Shown in pieces: positions 1-10,628 of a DNA stretch of 64,000 bases; the stretch's first letter is position 1, and each line of letters starts with the position of its first letter. The notes beneath the pieces are model-generated. The model worked only from the letters and a program-made list of their open reading frames with translations, was not told the origin of the DNA and ran no database searches. Source of the DNA: Martensiomyces pterosporus. Its lineage: Eukaryota > Kickxellomycota > Kickxellomycetes > Kickxellales > Kickxellaceae. Location: the NCBI GenBank assembly GCA_025201845.1, contig MU603935.1, positions 225,772-289,771 on the forward strand, in the 5' to 3' direction. Made by a program: the position numbers and the translations under genes.

Positions 1-3000
1 CACCTAGCGCGCCTGTGGCTGCAGGGTCACCCAGGCTGCCAGCCCAGACCCTCTCCTCAGCCGCTTGCGCGAGAGAAACATCGCTTACGTCTGCACCAAT
101 CGCACCATCCTCATTCAGCGAGGGCAGGTCAGCAAGCGTGTGGAGCCTGGCTGGGGTAGCACGCCTCGATCTGCCAGCCTTCAAGATGCCGCCCTTCCTG
201 TTGGCCTGCGGCGTCAGCTGCGCCGCCGCTGAGCGGCCAAGAGAGCTTGAGCCTGCCTTCACGGGCGTGCCGCTGCGTGACACCGATGCCACCCCGACAC
301 GGCTGTAAACAGGGGATGTGAGCGGCGTAGCCTCGCCACTGAAGCTCTCGCGCCGCTTGCCATTACTGCCTCCAGGACGCGTGATACGTGCAGGCGAGCG
401 GCCAACAGAGGATGTCGACGACGCAGAGGTGATCGAAAGACGGCGGCTCTGCGACGATCTGCCGGAAGACGCGGCCGACGACGAAAGCGACAAAGGCACG
501 CCGTCCTTAGCCGGGCTGGGGTGGGTTGCTGCAATGAGCGCGTTCATGCGTGCATCCTTGCAGGCGCCGCTCAGTTCAGGCGACATGAGCAGACTAAACA
601 CAGTCTCGGGCATCGAAGACGGGAAAGCACCTACACCGTCGCTCGACAGCCTCGCAGGCTCAGACACACTTTTCGCCATAGAGGCGCAGCCAGGCACAAC
701 CCGCAGCTCTGCATTGCGAGAGAGCGCCGGAGAGTTCGACGGCCTGAATGCAGCCAGGCGAGGAGAGCTCACAGACATGGTGCCAAGTGATTTGGCCAGC
801 AGCCCCTGTACCAAGTCGACGGGAGCCCCACTTTTTACCGAGGGCGTGGGCGATGGAGGCTGCTGCTGCTGGCTAGATGCCGTTGGCGAAATTAGCGACA
901 GCACAGGCACGTCGTCGCCATCGCAGTCGCCATCCGCCAGGTCACAGCGCATCACGGTACGTCTGATCTCTGCGGGACCCATGCTAACTGACCTGCGAGA
1001 GAAGGCGCCAGCGTGATTAGGCTTGCCCAGCGCATAGTACCGCATGCCACGCAGCACACCCTCACTGTCAGCGCTGGGCTCGCCAAAGTCGCACGAGCTC
1101 AAGTCACTGGAGAATGACTCTGGGCTCAAGGCGCGCACCCTTGGAGGCACTACCCGCGGACTGGTGGCTCCGCCACGACCCTGCGCACGCGCCTCCTCCA
1201 GTCTGCGCCTGCGCCCGTCCATCAGCATCCCCAGCTCCGAGCTGACCCGGCGCAACGTGCCCTCGGTGAACCCATCGCGCGAGTTCTCCACAGTGTTGGC
1301 AATTAGCTGCAGCGCATCCACACGCTGCAAAATCGAGTCGTACCGCGCTTGCAGTGCTCCGACAGAGACATTGGACCTGCGTGATCTGGACGAGGGGGGC
1401 GAGGGCGAGAGCGAGGGTGAGCGCGGTGGCACTGCATCTCTGTTTCCGAGTCCTGCAGATGCACGGAAAAGTCTTCTGTGTTCAGCACGCGCATCAACCT
1501 CCTCCTGCACACGCTGGATGTCGGCAGCCCCATCGAACGCGAACCCATCGTCCACATCTACGTCTCCTACACCGTCGCTACCCAGGCCAGCCGCATCGAA
1601 CGCGCGCGCAGACAGTGCTTGCAGGGGACGGAGGTCTGGCGCTGAAGGTGGGGGAGGCTGGTGCTGCTGCTGCTGCGACCGAGTATCCGATGCATCAGCA
1701 TCAGCAGCTCGCATGGGCCACAGCGGCCGTCTGCCACTCGACCGGTTTGACAATGGCGACCCGTTCTCAGCGATACCAAGTGCAACCATTCGGTGCGGTG
1801 AGCGAGGGAAGTTGGGCGAGAACGACTTGTCCAAGAACGTCCAGTCGTCAATCTCGCCGCAAACACCACCGCTGCCATTGCGGCGCCCGCCACCACCAGC
1901 AGCAGCCAGCTGGCGCACACGCTTCGCCTGCTGAGCAAACCTGCCCTCAGTGTTCCTGACCCACCCGCTGAGCCGACGCAGCACGCCAGCCTTATCATCT
2001 GTTGGCGAGACCAGCTCGCTGGGTGCACTGCCACCTGCCGATGACGACGACTGCGAGCCGCTGCTGCCTGCCGATGTGAGCGACCGCGACTGTGCATTCA
2101 GAGGGAATGGGATAGGCGGCTGGCGGCGTAGCTTTGTGGTAAGCGAAATGGCTCTGCGGTGTTCGGGCTTGCCAGTGCCAGTTTCGGCGTTGATGTTGTT
2201 GGAGCTTACAGACCCACGCCCAATAAGCGTAAATCCACCCGTGCTGCTGCTATTCGCGCTTTGGGGGTCACTGTATAGTACTGGCGCCATTGTCTGCGGG
2301 GGTGAAACTATGGATGTAGGCGACACAGGCTGCGCTTGCTGCTGTTGCTGCTGCCGCTGAACTATCCCTAGCGAATTAGGCCGTTGGGCCGCCTTAGCGC
2401 TCCTACTGCCCGATGGCGACGGCTGACCTACGATGGACTGGGATGATGCGCCTGCAGCACAGTCTGACGACGATGACGACGAAGGCACAATGTGGGACAC
2501 AGGAGACAGCAGAAGCATGGGTGAGGGATGCTGGTTCTGTACCGGCCGGCTCTGCTGCGAGGAAAACGTGAACCCTGTCGCCAGTGGCGGCGGAGGTTGC
2601 GGGGACAGTGGCAGAGGCTGGGCAGGTGCACGGCCGCTCCTCGTCCTGCTGTGTGTCGACATGCTAGCCTCGCTGCGTCTAGCCACTCTAGGCGAGGTAG
2701 CCCACCCACGACCCTCGCTCCGACGCCTACGACTGGGCCGCAGCGAGGCAGTGCCAGACCCACTGCCGCCGCCGCCGCCACCGCTCATGGCCACGCCGTT
2801 GGCCAGATCATCGCTGTCGCGCGAGTCGCCGCGCTGCAGCCCTCTGATGCGCTCCTCGAGCACACGGATGCGCTCCTCCTGGGCCTGTGCTAGGGACCTA
2901 AAGGACTCGGGCACGACTCCAAAGCGCACAGTGGTGCTACCCGAATCGCTGAGGGCATCCGACTCCTGCAGGGCATCCAATGCGCACAGCATAAATGTGT

Positions 3001-5164
3001 GCGACGATTCACGGCGCCATGGGCCCTCAAACTGCTGCTTGAATCGCTCGGTAGATTCGCCTGCAGGCAGCCTGGCACTGCGCCTATTGTCGGAAGACGC
3101 GCGGGCGCGCGGAGTGACATCAGCTGAGGGTGCCTTAACCAGGTGCACGCTGATCCTGTACATGCCAGCAATGTCCTCGCACCCTTCGGTACAGTTGACA
3201 GTGACCGAGAGGCAAGGGACGCCTAGGCGGCTGCGGCTGCGGCGTGCCTCGACCTGCCAAACGACGCCGTGGGCCGAAAACGGGTCGCTCACCACACGCA
3301 CATGCCCGCGCTTCCTGCCCAGATCAAGCACGCTGGGCACAGGCAAGGTGGCATAGCGCCACGCAGGCTTGACTTCGCTGGCCAGGAGCGCCTCGGTGTC
3401 TGGCAGCCGGTCGTTCCAGCCATCAGGTCTGGCCTGGCTGGCTGCTGTAAGCAGCTCAAGAATGCGCGAGCGCTCCGAGACCGCCTGCGCCTGCGAAAAG
3501 TCCTCTACCATCTGCTGAACCATCTTGAGTGTCTCGTCCAGGTCGCTGCGCCACTCCGCACACCCAGCCAGCCTCCGCTGGAGACCCGCCTGCGCATCTC
3601 GGAAGGCCTTCTCTACGCGCTCTGTATCCTTGACCAGCTGCTCGTCCATTGCCTCCTGTGCCCTTGCATACGACTCTGCAAGCTCCGCGAGTGCCGAGTC
3701 TAAAAGTGCGTTGCGCTGTCGTGTCTCGCTCAGGTTGCCCACGAGCTTGATCTGCAGGGACTCGATTGCCTCGAATGTGTCGTCGTACGCTGCCGCTAGC
3801 TTCACTACGGAGTGCGCGTGGTGCAGCGTGCCGCCAACCTCGATCCCTGTGCCCTCAGCGCAGTGCGTGCAGATGGCCATCTCGCACGTCTCGCACCACA
3901 AGTCGTTGCGTGTGCCTGGGTGCGTTGTGCATCGGTCCATATGCGTGCTTGCTGCCTGCTGCGAAATCTGTGCGGCAATAGCCGATGGGCTGCAAGTGCC
4001 CAGCGGCTGCGGGGCCCTTGTCTGCCCTCTTGTGCCAGAGCCTGTCACAGGCGATGGATGCCCTGGAGCGACCAGCAGGTCGCACTTGATAGGCATTGCA
4101 GCATCAACCATTGCGGAGGCCACTATCAGCGGCTCGCTGGCAATGTGTGGCTGCAGTGCCTGGGCGTCACCAGGCCCAGTGCCATTCTTACTCGCAAGCG
4201 GATAAGAAGCGCTGCTGTCACCAAGAAGCGCGCGCTCCTTTCCCAAGCTCTTTCCACCGCTCACAGTCTTAGAATCGGCAGGCTGGGCTATGTTTGTCGC
4301 CAGCGTACTGTCAAATGTGCCTGGCGTATGCTCAGCCAGCGTGTGGTTCGACTGGGGCGACGCTCTGTTGTTGTCGCTGTGAATGCACATCTCGGGCTGG
4401 AGGAGCGACGCCGCCACATCACCATTGTACGTGCCACTAGACTGCGCGCTGACCGTGGGAGTAGCCAAAGGCAGGCCGAACAGGCTGCTGTCGTTGCTAT
4501 TGCCGCTTGCTGGTGCCTTGTCAGTAACTTGCTGCTGCTGAAGTGCAAATGGTTGGAATGTGAATTGCGGTTGGGAGAGCGGGTGGCCAGGCGTAGCAGT
4601 CGGGGTAGTTGTTATTCGTCGGCGTAAATGTTGATGTTGTTCCCGTTGTTTGCGTTGGTGGTGTTGTTGTTGTTGTTGTTGCACGTTGGACATTCCGTTT
4701 AAATGACGTTGCGTATGTTGTTGCGGCGGTTGTTGTTGTTGTTGTTGGGGAAATGCAAGAGAAAGAGGTGAGATAAGAGAGGAAGTGGATAAGCGAGGTG
4801 CAGGCAAAAAAGGGGAGTCAGTAGATGGGACTGATGATAATGAGTGCCTCGAGGGCATCACATTGCCCGCGCTGTCGCTGTCGGTGTTTGAATGTTTACT
4901 ATATCTTCTGCTACGTCTCCTGAGCAGCTGCATAACCCCCTGCTGGCCTTGCTGCTGGCGACGAAGCAGTAGCAGGGAGGAAGAATGCTGGCAGTCATGC
5001 GGAGGATCTGCAGGGTGCTGCTGCTGCTGCTGCTGGACTGGGAGATTAGAGTTTCTCTCCAAGTCGCTGGGAGAGTGCTGTTGCTCAAGGCTGAGATTGT
5101 CGGTGCTGATGTTTGACTTGCTCGTGCAGAACAGACATAGGGCGCGGAAGAACGTGGGCATCAT
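1..5164 (-). CDS. TRIM37-like B-box / coiled-coil / MATH-like protein, C-terminus cut by window edge
   Basis: A single reading frame stays open from the ATG at 5164 to the left edge, about 1,720 codons; an in-frame stop lies at 5204-5206. Around residues 412-455 there is a B-box-type zinc motif: C-x2-H, then CETC, then CTHC, then H-x2-H. A predicted coiled coil follows (about 465-575). Next is a segment at about 615-780 that looks like the MATH domain of TRIM37, with spaced aromatic and beta-strand patterns ending near VRFGVVPESF, followed by another short helical stretch. The rest is Ser/Pro/Gln-rich low complexity with one more helical patch near nucleotides 1200-1370. The N-terminal 400 residues are Gln/Ser-rich and show no RING finger, so ubiquitin ligase activity is not supported by sequence. 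In animals TRIM37 is a RING E3; the role here is unknown. Later in-frame ATGs (4858, 4693) are alternative starts. Family call is by eye. Confidence 0.75.
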   Translation of the reverse strand, partial: MMPTFFRALCLFCTSKSNISTDNLSLEQQHSPSDLERNSNLPVQQQQQQHPADPPHDCQHSSSLLLLRRQQQGQQGVMQLLRRRSRRYSKHSNTDSDSAGNVMPSRHSLSSVPSTDSPFLPAPRLSTSSLISPLSLAFPQQQQQQPPQQHTQRHLNGMSNVQQQQQQHHQRKQREQHQHLRRRITTTPTATPGHPLSQPQFTFQPFALQQQQVTDKAPASGNSNDSSLFGLPLATPTVSAQSSGTYNGDVAASLLQPEMCIHSDNNRASPQSNHTLAEHTPGTFDSTLATNIAQPADSKTVSGGKSLGKERALLGDSSASYPLASKNGTGPGDAQALQPHIASEPLIVASAMVDAAMPIKCDLLVAPGHPSPVTGSGTRGQTRAPQPLGTCSPSAIAAQISQQAASTHMDRCTTHPGTRNDLWCETCEMAICTHCAEGTGIEVGGTLHHAHSVVKLAAAYDDTFEAIESLQIKLVGNLSETRQRNALLDSALAELAESYARAQEAMDEQLVKDTERVEKAFRDAQAGLQRRLAGCAEWRSDLDETLKMVQQMVEDFSQAQAVSERSRILELLTAASQARPDGWNDRLPDTEALLASEVKPAWRYATLPVPSVLDLGRKRGHVRVVSDPFSAHGVVWQVEARRSRSRLGVPCLSVTVNCTEGCEDIAGMYRISVHLVKAPSADVTPRARASSDNRRSARLPAGESTERFKQQFEGPWRRESSHTFMLCALDALQESDALSDSGSTTVRFGVVPESFRSLAQAQEERIRVLEERIRGLQRGDSRDSDDLANGVAMSGGGGGGSGSGTASLRPSRRRRSEGRGWATSPRVARRSEASMSTHSRTRSGRAPAQPLPLSPQPPPPLATGFTFSSQQSRPVQNQHPSPMLLLSPVSHIVPSSSSSSDCAAGASSQSIVGQPSPSGSRSAKAAQRPNSLGIVQRQQQQQQAQPVSPTSIVSPPQTMAPVLYSDPQSANSSSTGGFTLIGRGSVSSNNINAETGTGKPEHRRAISLTTKLRRQPPIPFPLNAQSRSLTSAGSSGSQSSSSAGGSAPSELVSPTDDKAGVLRRLSGWVRNTEGRFAQQAKRVRQLAAAGGGGRRNGSGGVCGEIDDWTFLDKSFSPNFPRSPHRMVALGIAENGSPLSNRSSGRRPLWPMRAADADASDTRSQQQQHQPPPPSAPDLRPLQALSARAFDAAGLGSDGVGDVDVDDGFAFDGAADIQRVQEEVDARAEHRRLFRASAGLGNRDAVPPRSPSLSPSPPSSRSRRSNVSVGALQARYDSILQRVDALQLIANTVENSRDGFTEGTLRRVSSELGMLMDGRRRRLEEARAQGRGGATSPRVVPPRVRALSPESFSSDLSSCDFGEPSADSEGVLRGMRYYALGKPNHAGAFSRRSVSMGPAEIRRTVMRCDLADGDCDGDDVPVLSLISPTASSQQQQPPSPTPSVKSGAPVDLVQGLLAKSLGTMSVSSPRLAAFRPSNSPALSRNAELRVVPGCASMAKSVSEPARLSSDGVGAFPSSMPETVFSLLMSPELSGACKDARMNALIAATHPSPAKDGVPLSLSSSAASSGRSSQSRRLSITSASSTSSVGRSPARITRPGGSNGKRRESFSGEATPLTSPVYSRVGVASVSRSGTPVKAGSSSLGRSAAAQLTPQANRKGGILKAGRSRRATPARLHTLADLPSLNEDGAIGADVSDVSLAQAAEERVWAGSLGDPAATGALG

Positions 5165-6128
5165 TGCGACATTCTGCCAACCGGCATTCAATACGGCGTT
5201 TGTTTACGATATGGAAGGCAGGATACGGCGTGGAATAGCGGGGAGGGAGTGGGAGATAATAGAGGGAGAAGGATAGGGAGAATGTGGTTGCAGTGGAATG
5301 TAGATGCCGCAGTAACCAGCCCGGAGCGGAAAAGGCATATAAGAAGGAGCAGAGATAGAGAGCACAGAGCGGGCGGGCGGTGGATGAGAGGGCTATTGGA
5401 TAGCTGAAGCACTCTTTCTCGAATGGATGATAATAACAAACAATGCGAATAGCTGGATGGTGGTTGTGACACTTTGCACAATGGCAGGAACTTGACTGTA
5501 GGAGGGATGAGGGAGGCGAGCGAGATTGTTTGTTTATGCTTGCGGTGTTTTGCTGCTGCTTTGTTTGATGCTGCAATTGCCCAGTGGCTTTCCGCTCTCC
5601 TTCACCAAGGATCGAGGCTGGGAGCGAGAAGCTGTTCGCCAAATGAGGACCAAAACAAGCGTGCTGTTTGCCAGGCGAGGAGCGGATATCTATGGATTAC
5701 TGCGCGTGTGGCAAGGCAGCTCAAGCAGGGCACAGAGCCAGAGGGCTGTATGGAGACGTGTAGGATGCAATGCGAATGGGCGGTTGGTATTGAAAACAAG
5801 TGGAAAGGGATGCTATGGCAAAGAGATGAGTGGAATGAGTGAAACGAGTGAAATGAACCGAGGATGCAAATAGGATCGCGTTAATGTAGAGTGAAGGCAA
5901 AGGAGATGCAAGAGTCTGTTCGTAGGCTCAGAGCATGTTACAGCGGCGAAGCAGACGCCAGAAGGACACTGCGAGTTGCGGAACCGCCAGAGAGAATGGG
6001 GGTACGAGCTGCCGGATCAGCCTTAGCAAACAAGGTGGGAGAATGGCGATAGCCATGGATGGGGGGAGAGGAAGCTCATTCAGGCGGCAGGTTGAACTGA
6101 TAGCACAGCCGCTGCACCACGGCGCGCG

Positions 6129-6727
6129 GTTTCGGTGGCTACGCGAGAGGCACAGGGGTTTCCGGGTAGCGCAGTGGAGTGCAGTGTCATTTTGGAGGAT
6201 GGAGGATATACAGGAGAGGAGGTGAGGAGAAGGGCTTTAGAAGCATGTCGGATTTAGCTGCCAGTTTGGCCGGTTTAGTCGCCAGCATCTCGGTTCAGTG
6301 AGCGACAGGGAGCAAGATTCAGGAGAAGAGACCAGCAGCAGCAGCAGCAGCAGCACATATGGCTTACGATGAGGATAATGCTGTTCAGCGGGTTGGGAGG
6401 ATGCTACATAAGGAGCATGTCTGTGTCAATTTACCTTGTCGGGTTGCTCAGAAATCTGGCTGCTGCAGCTCGGGCACCGCATGACGTGGCCTCTCTTCTT
6501 TGAAATGAGGACCTGCTCAAAGCACAGCACGCAAGTCGCTACACGGGGCTCTTGGCAGCTCCTCAGTGTGCTCTTGGCATCAGCTGTAGATGCAGAGGTT
6601 TCCGAGGCATCGTTCGCTGCATCTGCTGTAGTGGCTGGCGATGCACAAGACACGAAGTCGCGCAGATCATCCATCGACGGCACCACCTCATCCATTTGCA
6701 CCGCCGCCGCTGCTGAAGCCGCACCTG
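6129..6727. repeat. Direct repeat copy 1, left of assembly gap
   Basis: This 599-base segment matches 6738-7333 base for base except for one substitution (A at 6321, G at 6930) and one CAG unit (seven here, six in the other copy). It ends exactly where the N run begins. It contains the last part of the zinc-module gene plus its downstream sequence. The layout is what two overlapping contig ends joined with a fixed gap would give. Confidence 0.95.
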
Positions 6728-6737
6728 NNNNNNNNNN
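6728..6737. other. Assembly gap (10 N)
   Basis: Ten Ns sit exactly between two near-identical ~600-base flanks. This points to a gap of negative length: the flanking contigs overlap rather than being separated by missing sequence. Confidence 0.95.
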
Positions 6738-7333
6738 GTTTCGGTGGCTACGCGAGAGGCACAGGGGTTTCCGGGTAGCGCAGTGGAGTGCAGTGTCATT
6801 TTGGAGGATGGAGGATATACAGGAGAGGAGGTGAGGAGAAGGGCTTTAGAAGCATGTCGGATTTAGCTGCCAGTTTGGCCGGTTTAGTCGCCAGCATCTC
6901 GGTTCAGTGAGCGACAGGGAGCAAGATTCGGGAGAAGAGACCAGCAGCAGCAGCAGCAGCACATATGGCTTACGATGAGGATAATGCTGTTCAGCGGGTT
7001 GGGAGGATGCTACATAAGGAGCATGTCTGTGTCAATTTACCTTGTCGGGTTGCTCAGAAATCTGGCTGCTGCAGCTCGGGCACCGCATGACGTGGCCTCT
7101 CTTCTTTGAAATGAGGACCTGCTCAAAGCACAGCACGCAAGTCGCTACACGGGGCTCTTGGCAGCTCCTCAGTGTGCTCTTGGCATCAGCTGTAGATGCA
7201 GAGGTTTCCGAGGCATCGTTCGCTGCATCTGCTGTAGTGGCTGGCGATGCACAAGACACGAAGTCGCGCAGATCATCCATCGACGGCACCACCTCATCCA
7301 TTTGCACCGCCGCCGCTGCTGAAGCCGCACCTG
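6738..7333. repeat. Direct repeat copy 2, right of assembly gap
   Basis: This 596-base copy of 6129-6727 begins directly after the N run. It is continuous with the intact gene at 7032-8690, so it is the copy in its proper coding context. Confidence 0.95.
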
Positions 7334-8690
7334 CCGAAATACCCTCCACACTCGGAAGTGGCTGCGCACTGGGGCTCTCTGCGCCGTGGCTAGCTGCATC
7401 AGGGACTGTGCGCAGCTCGGTCATCTCGAGGAAGCCCTTACTGGTCTCTCGCTTGCTGCTGTTTAGCATAACCAGCTTTGGGTCTTCGGGGAATGGCGAG
7501 CCAGCAAGGTCATTTAGCGAGATGCACGACTCTAGCAAGGGGCTCTTGAATGTGAATTCGCCGCCCCGCATTCCGCCATCAACACTGCCGTTGCCACTAT
7601 TGGCGCTGCCAGTGGAAGGCGGACTGGCTACAGACGACCGGTTGCTGCTGGGCAGTGCTGCTGCCAGAGACTTGGCCACAGCTGCAGATGCTCGGGACTG
7701 AGCAAGCGCGCTGGCTTGGCCATGCCGCTGAACGACTTGCTGCCTCTGGATCCTACCAATGGCTGCCGTTTGCCGCCGACTGCCTGCTGTTGCAAACACT
7801 GCGCCGCTTGCAGCAATAGGCCGGCTACGCAGCTGCGTTGATCTCTTGGGCTGCAGAGTCACCACGGCATCGGCAGGATTCAGCGTCAGACCTAGACCGA
7901 TGATTGGTTTTGTGCGCGCTCCACTCGAATGGCCACCCGCACTTGATCCGGCGCCAGAGCTAGCGACCCTGCGCGAGTCAGCTGACGGTTTGATCGATGA
8001 GAGCCCGATTGATCCAGCCACTCCCCTGCGACCACAGGTACTCTGGCTCTCATTCGTCGCTGCAGGAGCAGCTAGCGACTGCAGGTGTGATTTTGATGGC
8101 TGCCGGGTAGTAGCCGACCGCACGTTGCCAGCCCTGGCAGCGCCATTGTTTTGCCGACCGGCAAAGAGGGCTTCGCTGAGAGGTGCTCCATTGACAGTGA
8201 TTACACGTCTTGGCTGAGCGAGTGCAAACCCAGGATGGCCAGCGGCCGGAAAGTACACCTGTCCGGTAGCCGTGCTCCTGGCCACAGCACCTATGGCGAT
8301 AACCGGTGGCGACTTCAAATCGCCAGCGTCTCCGCGCGAATCGCTGTCGTACGGCAGCGTCATGGCCTTTGCGCGTGCAGGGGCCGAGTCTCCTCTTCCT
8401 GCACTCGTTTTGCTTGGTGTATCGCTTCCACCGATGGTCGTGGTGGCTCTGGACCGTGCACCAGTCAGCACCTGCGTTGTGGTTCCCTGGGCGTGCACTG
8501 CTGATGCCGCTGAGATGGGCTGTAGGGTGCGGGCTGTAGCGAAGGGCAGCACTCGCGTGCGGTTGCTGCTGACGCTGGCGCTGGCGCTGGTGCTGAGACT
8601 GCTGCTCTGCCGCCGGTGTTTAAACAGCTCATTGCTCAGCGCGCTCACTGAGCCCTTCCTGCGTCCCACGGGAGTCGCTGAATGATCCAT
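7032..8690 (-). CDS. Low-complexity protein with C-terminal Cys4 zinc module, function unknown
   Basis: 552 residues from the ATG at 8690. The first ~500 residues are rich in Ala, Ser, Arg and Gly and look disordered, with RS- and basic-rich patches at the N-terminus. The last 35 residues carry C-x2-C-x15-C-x2-C with a His in the middle (CVLC ... GHVMRCPSC), a compact zinc-binding pattern. I do not recognise the family. The reading frame ends three codons after the module at GACAAG-GTAAAT-TGA. GTAAAT there could be a 5' splice site, in which case the true C-terminus continues in an exon inside the duplicated region. Part of the 3' end appears a second time at 6426-6701 because of the assembly artefact. 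Confidence 0.6.
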   Translation of the reverse strand: MDHSATPVGRRKGSVSALSNELFKHRRQSSSLSTSASASVSSNRTRVLPFATARTLQPISAASAVHAQGTTTQVLTGARSRATTTIGGSDTPSKTSAGRGDSAPARAKAMTLPYDSDSRGDAGDLKSPPVIAIGAVARSTATGQVYFPAAGHPGFALAQPRRVITVNGAPLSEALFAGRQNNGAARAGNVRSATTRQPSKSHLQSLAAPAATNESQSTCGRRGVAGSIGLSSIKPSADSRRVASSGAGSSAGGHSSGARTKPIIGLGLTLNPADAVVTLQPKRSTQLRSRPIAASGAVFATAGSRRQTAAIGRIQRQQVVQRHGQASALAQSRASAAVAKSLAAALPSSNRSSVASPPSTGSANSGNGSVDGGMRGGEFTFKSPLLESCISLNDLAGSPFPEDPKLVMLNSSKRETSKGFLEMTELRTVPDAASHGAESPSAQPLPSVEGISAGAASAAAAVQMDEVVPSMDDLRDFVSCASPATTADAANDASETSASTADAKSTLRSCQEPRVATCVLCFEQVLISKKRGHVMRCPSCSSQISEQPDKVN

Positions 8691-10628
8691 GCCTTGTTTT
8701 CCAACCTCCTCTCTTTTCGCTCGTGTGTCTTTGGCCAGCAGCGCCCTTCAAGGCGGGGTTATCTACAATACAATGGAAGCCGCTTGGGTATAATAGCTGT
8801 GTGTGGTGTAGGCTGGGGGAAGGGGTGGCAAGGGGGAAGGGGCCTATTAATAATAATAATAATCCAGGAGGGAGGGGTCAAGGGAGAAGAGAAAGAGAGT
8901 GTGTAGAGAGAAACCCCGGTTTGCGGTGCGCCTGCAAGACTAAAATTTTCATAATGTTTACACTAGGCTTGCAAAAGAAGAAAAAAAAAACAAGCCAAAT
9001 AAAAATTTGTGTGCGTGGGCCCAAAAAGGGATGTTTTGTGTGTTCCTTATTAGGGATCCTCTGGCTTTGACCGGCGCTCACCCGCGCCATATGCGGAAGC
9101 CTGCACTACGTTATCGGGGATAAGGAGCACAGCAGCATGGGCCGATCAAGCAGATGGGTCCTTGTTGACAGACCATCTACTGCTCGCTGTTTGTAGCTGT
9201 TGCCCATAGACGTCTTGGGTCGATGCTCCCTGGTGTGTGCTTGAGCTAGGGATGCTACTGCATATGCACAACATGCGAGAAGAGCCTGGTGGTTCAAATG
9301 TGCTGTGCACATTGTTCGACAATGTTTGCTAGACATTGGCACCAGCATCAGCAGTAGGCGTGAGTACCAAGGGCATGCCGCTACTGCCAACGGTGACTAC
9401 GCACGACAGAGTGCCAAGAGACAAAGCCAGCGTCTGCTGCCTGGTGATGCTTGCGTTGGTCATGCCATTGTTCTTCTAGACAATGGCCAAGTTGGATGTA
9501 GTAACGCATCATCCCTCCCACTTCCTTGTTCGTGGGATGCGGTGACGGAGTGCCAGACACCTCAAGGGACCGCTGAATATGAATTGGCGACGTGGTTGCT
9601 GGCGCGCTGTTCTCAGAGTGCGGTTGGCTGCAACTAGCAAGCCTTACATGTCCAGCCGAGCAGCACATCCTTTGTGCACACATGCACACTCGAATCAGAA
9701 GCAAACAAGCGCGGGGTTGGGTGGGGCATGGTGGATGGTCACGATGGATGATCGGCGACCTGAGCCAAGGCTGCTGTGTTGGCCTCCATGTGTTGGCTTC
9801 CATGTGCGGGGTAAGCGCTAAAACTTTTGCTCCAGCCCCGGCTGGGCATCAGCTCTGCCACACATGTCAATTGCACCGTGTGTGCCCATGCTGCCACAGA
9901 TGCCTGCCGCATACGATGGACGCTATGCCGAACACTGCATGATCACAGCTTCATCGCCCATACCGGCGATTCACCAATTCAGCCTGCAGCCAGCCAGTCG
10001 CCAGCATGCCAGCAGCAAGCCATGTTTTTTTTTGTTCCCTTTTGGTCATCGGACTTTGGAGCAATGCTCACACATGCGCTCTCTGCCTCTTATCAATGTG
10101 TGCTTACTGAAACGACAGCTGCATGTGTCGCTGCTGGAGTGTGACCTCTTCCAATGATGTCATGTCCGCCTTCGCTTTACGGGCGAATTTTTCCTCTAAT
10201 GTAACCCAATATTTTGCTTTTCTCGCTTCCTTTTGGCCTTCTGTGCTCGGCCATTTCTTTTTTTCTTAACTCCTTTCTTGCTATTAATGCCACCCAGCTT
10301 TTTCTCCGCATTTGCCATTTCAATCGCCATTGCAGCGCTTGCCAGGAAACACCTTCTCTAGATAGCCTTTAGCAGGACTTGGGAAATAGCAACCCTCAAA
10401 AGCTGGAGAGTGCTTTTACATTCGATAATACTGAGAAAGGCACTGCTGACGCATTCAGGCCCTCTTACTCACCCCCTTTTTGTACTTGTATACCCTGCTG
10501 GTCGCACCCACGCTATCACTTGCTCGCTCGCTCGCTTGCTTGCTCCCTAACGCTCTCAACACTAGCACTGCATTCGCACAAGGAGGCGCTGTCCTTGTGA
10601 AAACAGCAAGAGCGAGCCGTACAAAATA
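8691..10628. other. Intergenic, divergent promoter region
   Basis: About 1.9 kb between the minus-strand zinc-module gene and the plus-strand bZIP gene. It contains A-rich and AAT-repeat stretches (near 8850 and 8975) and a short inverted repeat at 9309-9325 (ACATTGT, three-base loop, ACAATGT). Open frames on both strands, up to 140 codons, are short, overlapping and compositionally unconvincing. No RNA gene was seen. Confidence 0.5.

Larger units (their letters stand above)
5165..7031. other. Intergenic region containing an assembly gap and duplicated flank
   Basis: This is the shared upstream/downstream space between two minus-strand genes. About 600 bases of it are a duplicate caused by the gap at 6728-6737, so the true spacing is probably about 1.26 kb. 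The apparent coding segment at 6426-6701 (-) is only the copied 3' end of the gene at 7032-8690, not a separate gene. A weak TATA-like CTTATATG (minus strand) lies near 5336-5343, about 170 bases before the TRIM37-like start. Nothing else was recognised. Confidence 0.7.

Noticed and set aside
6426..6701. Apparent separate 91-residue zinc-module gene on the minus strand
   Set aside because: It is identical to the 3' end of the gene at 7032-8690 and lies in the artefactual duplicate next to the N gap.
9280..9300. TGGTTCAAAT as a tRNA T-arm
   Set aside because: No matching acceptor stem, D-arm or anticodon stem can be folded around it by eye.
9309..9325. Short inverted repeat as a possible operator or terminator
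   Set aside because: Arms of only seven bases in a 1.9 kb intergenic region are expected by chance.
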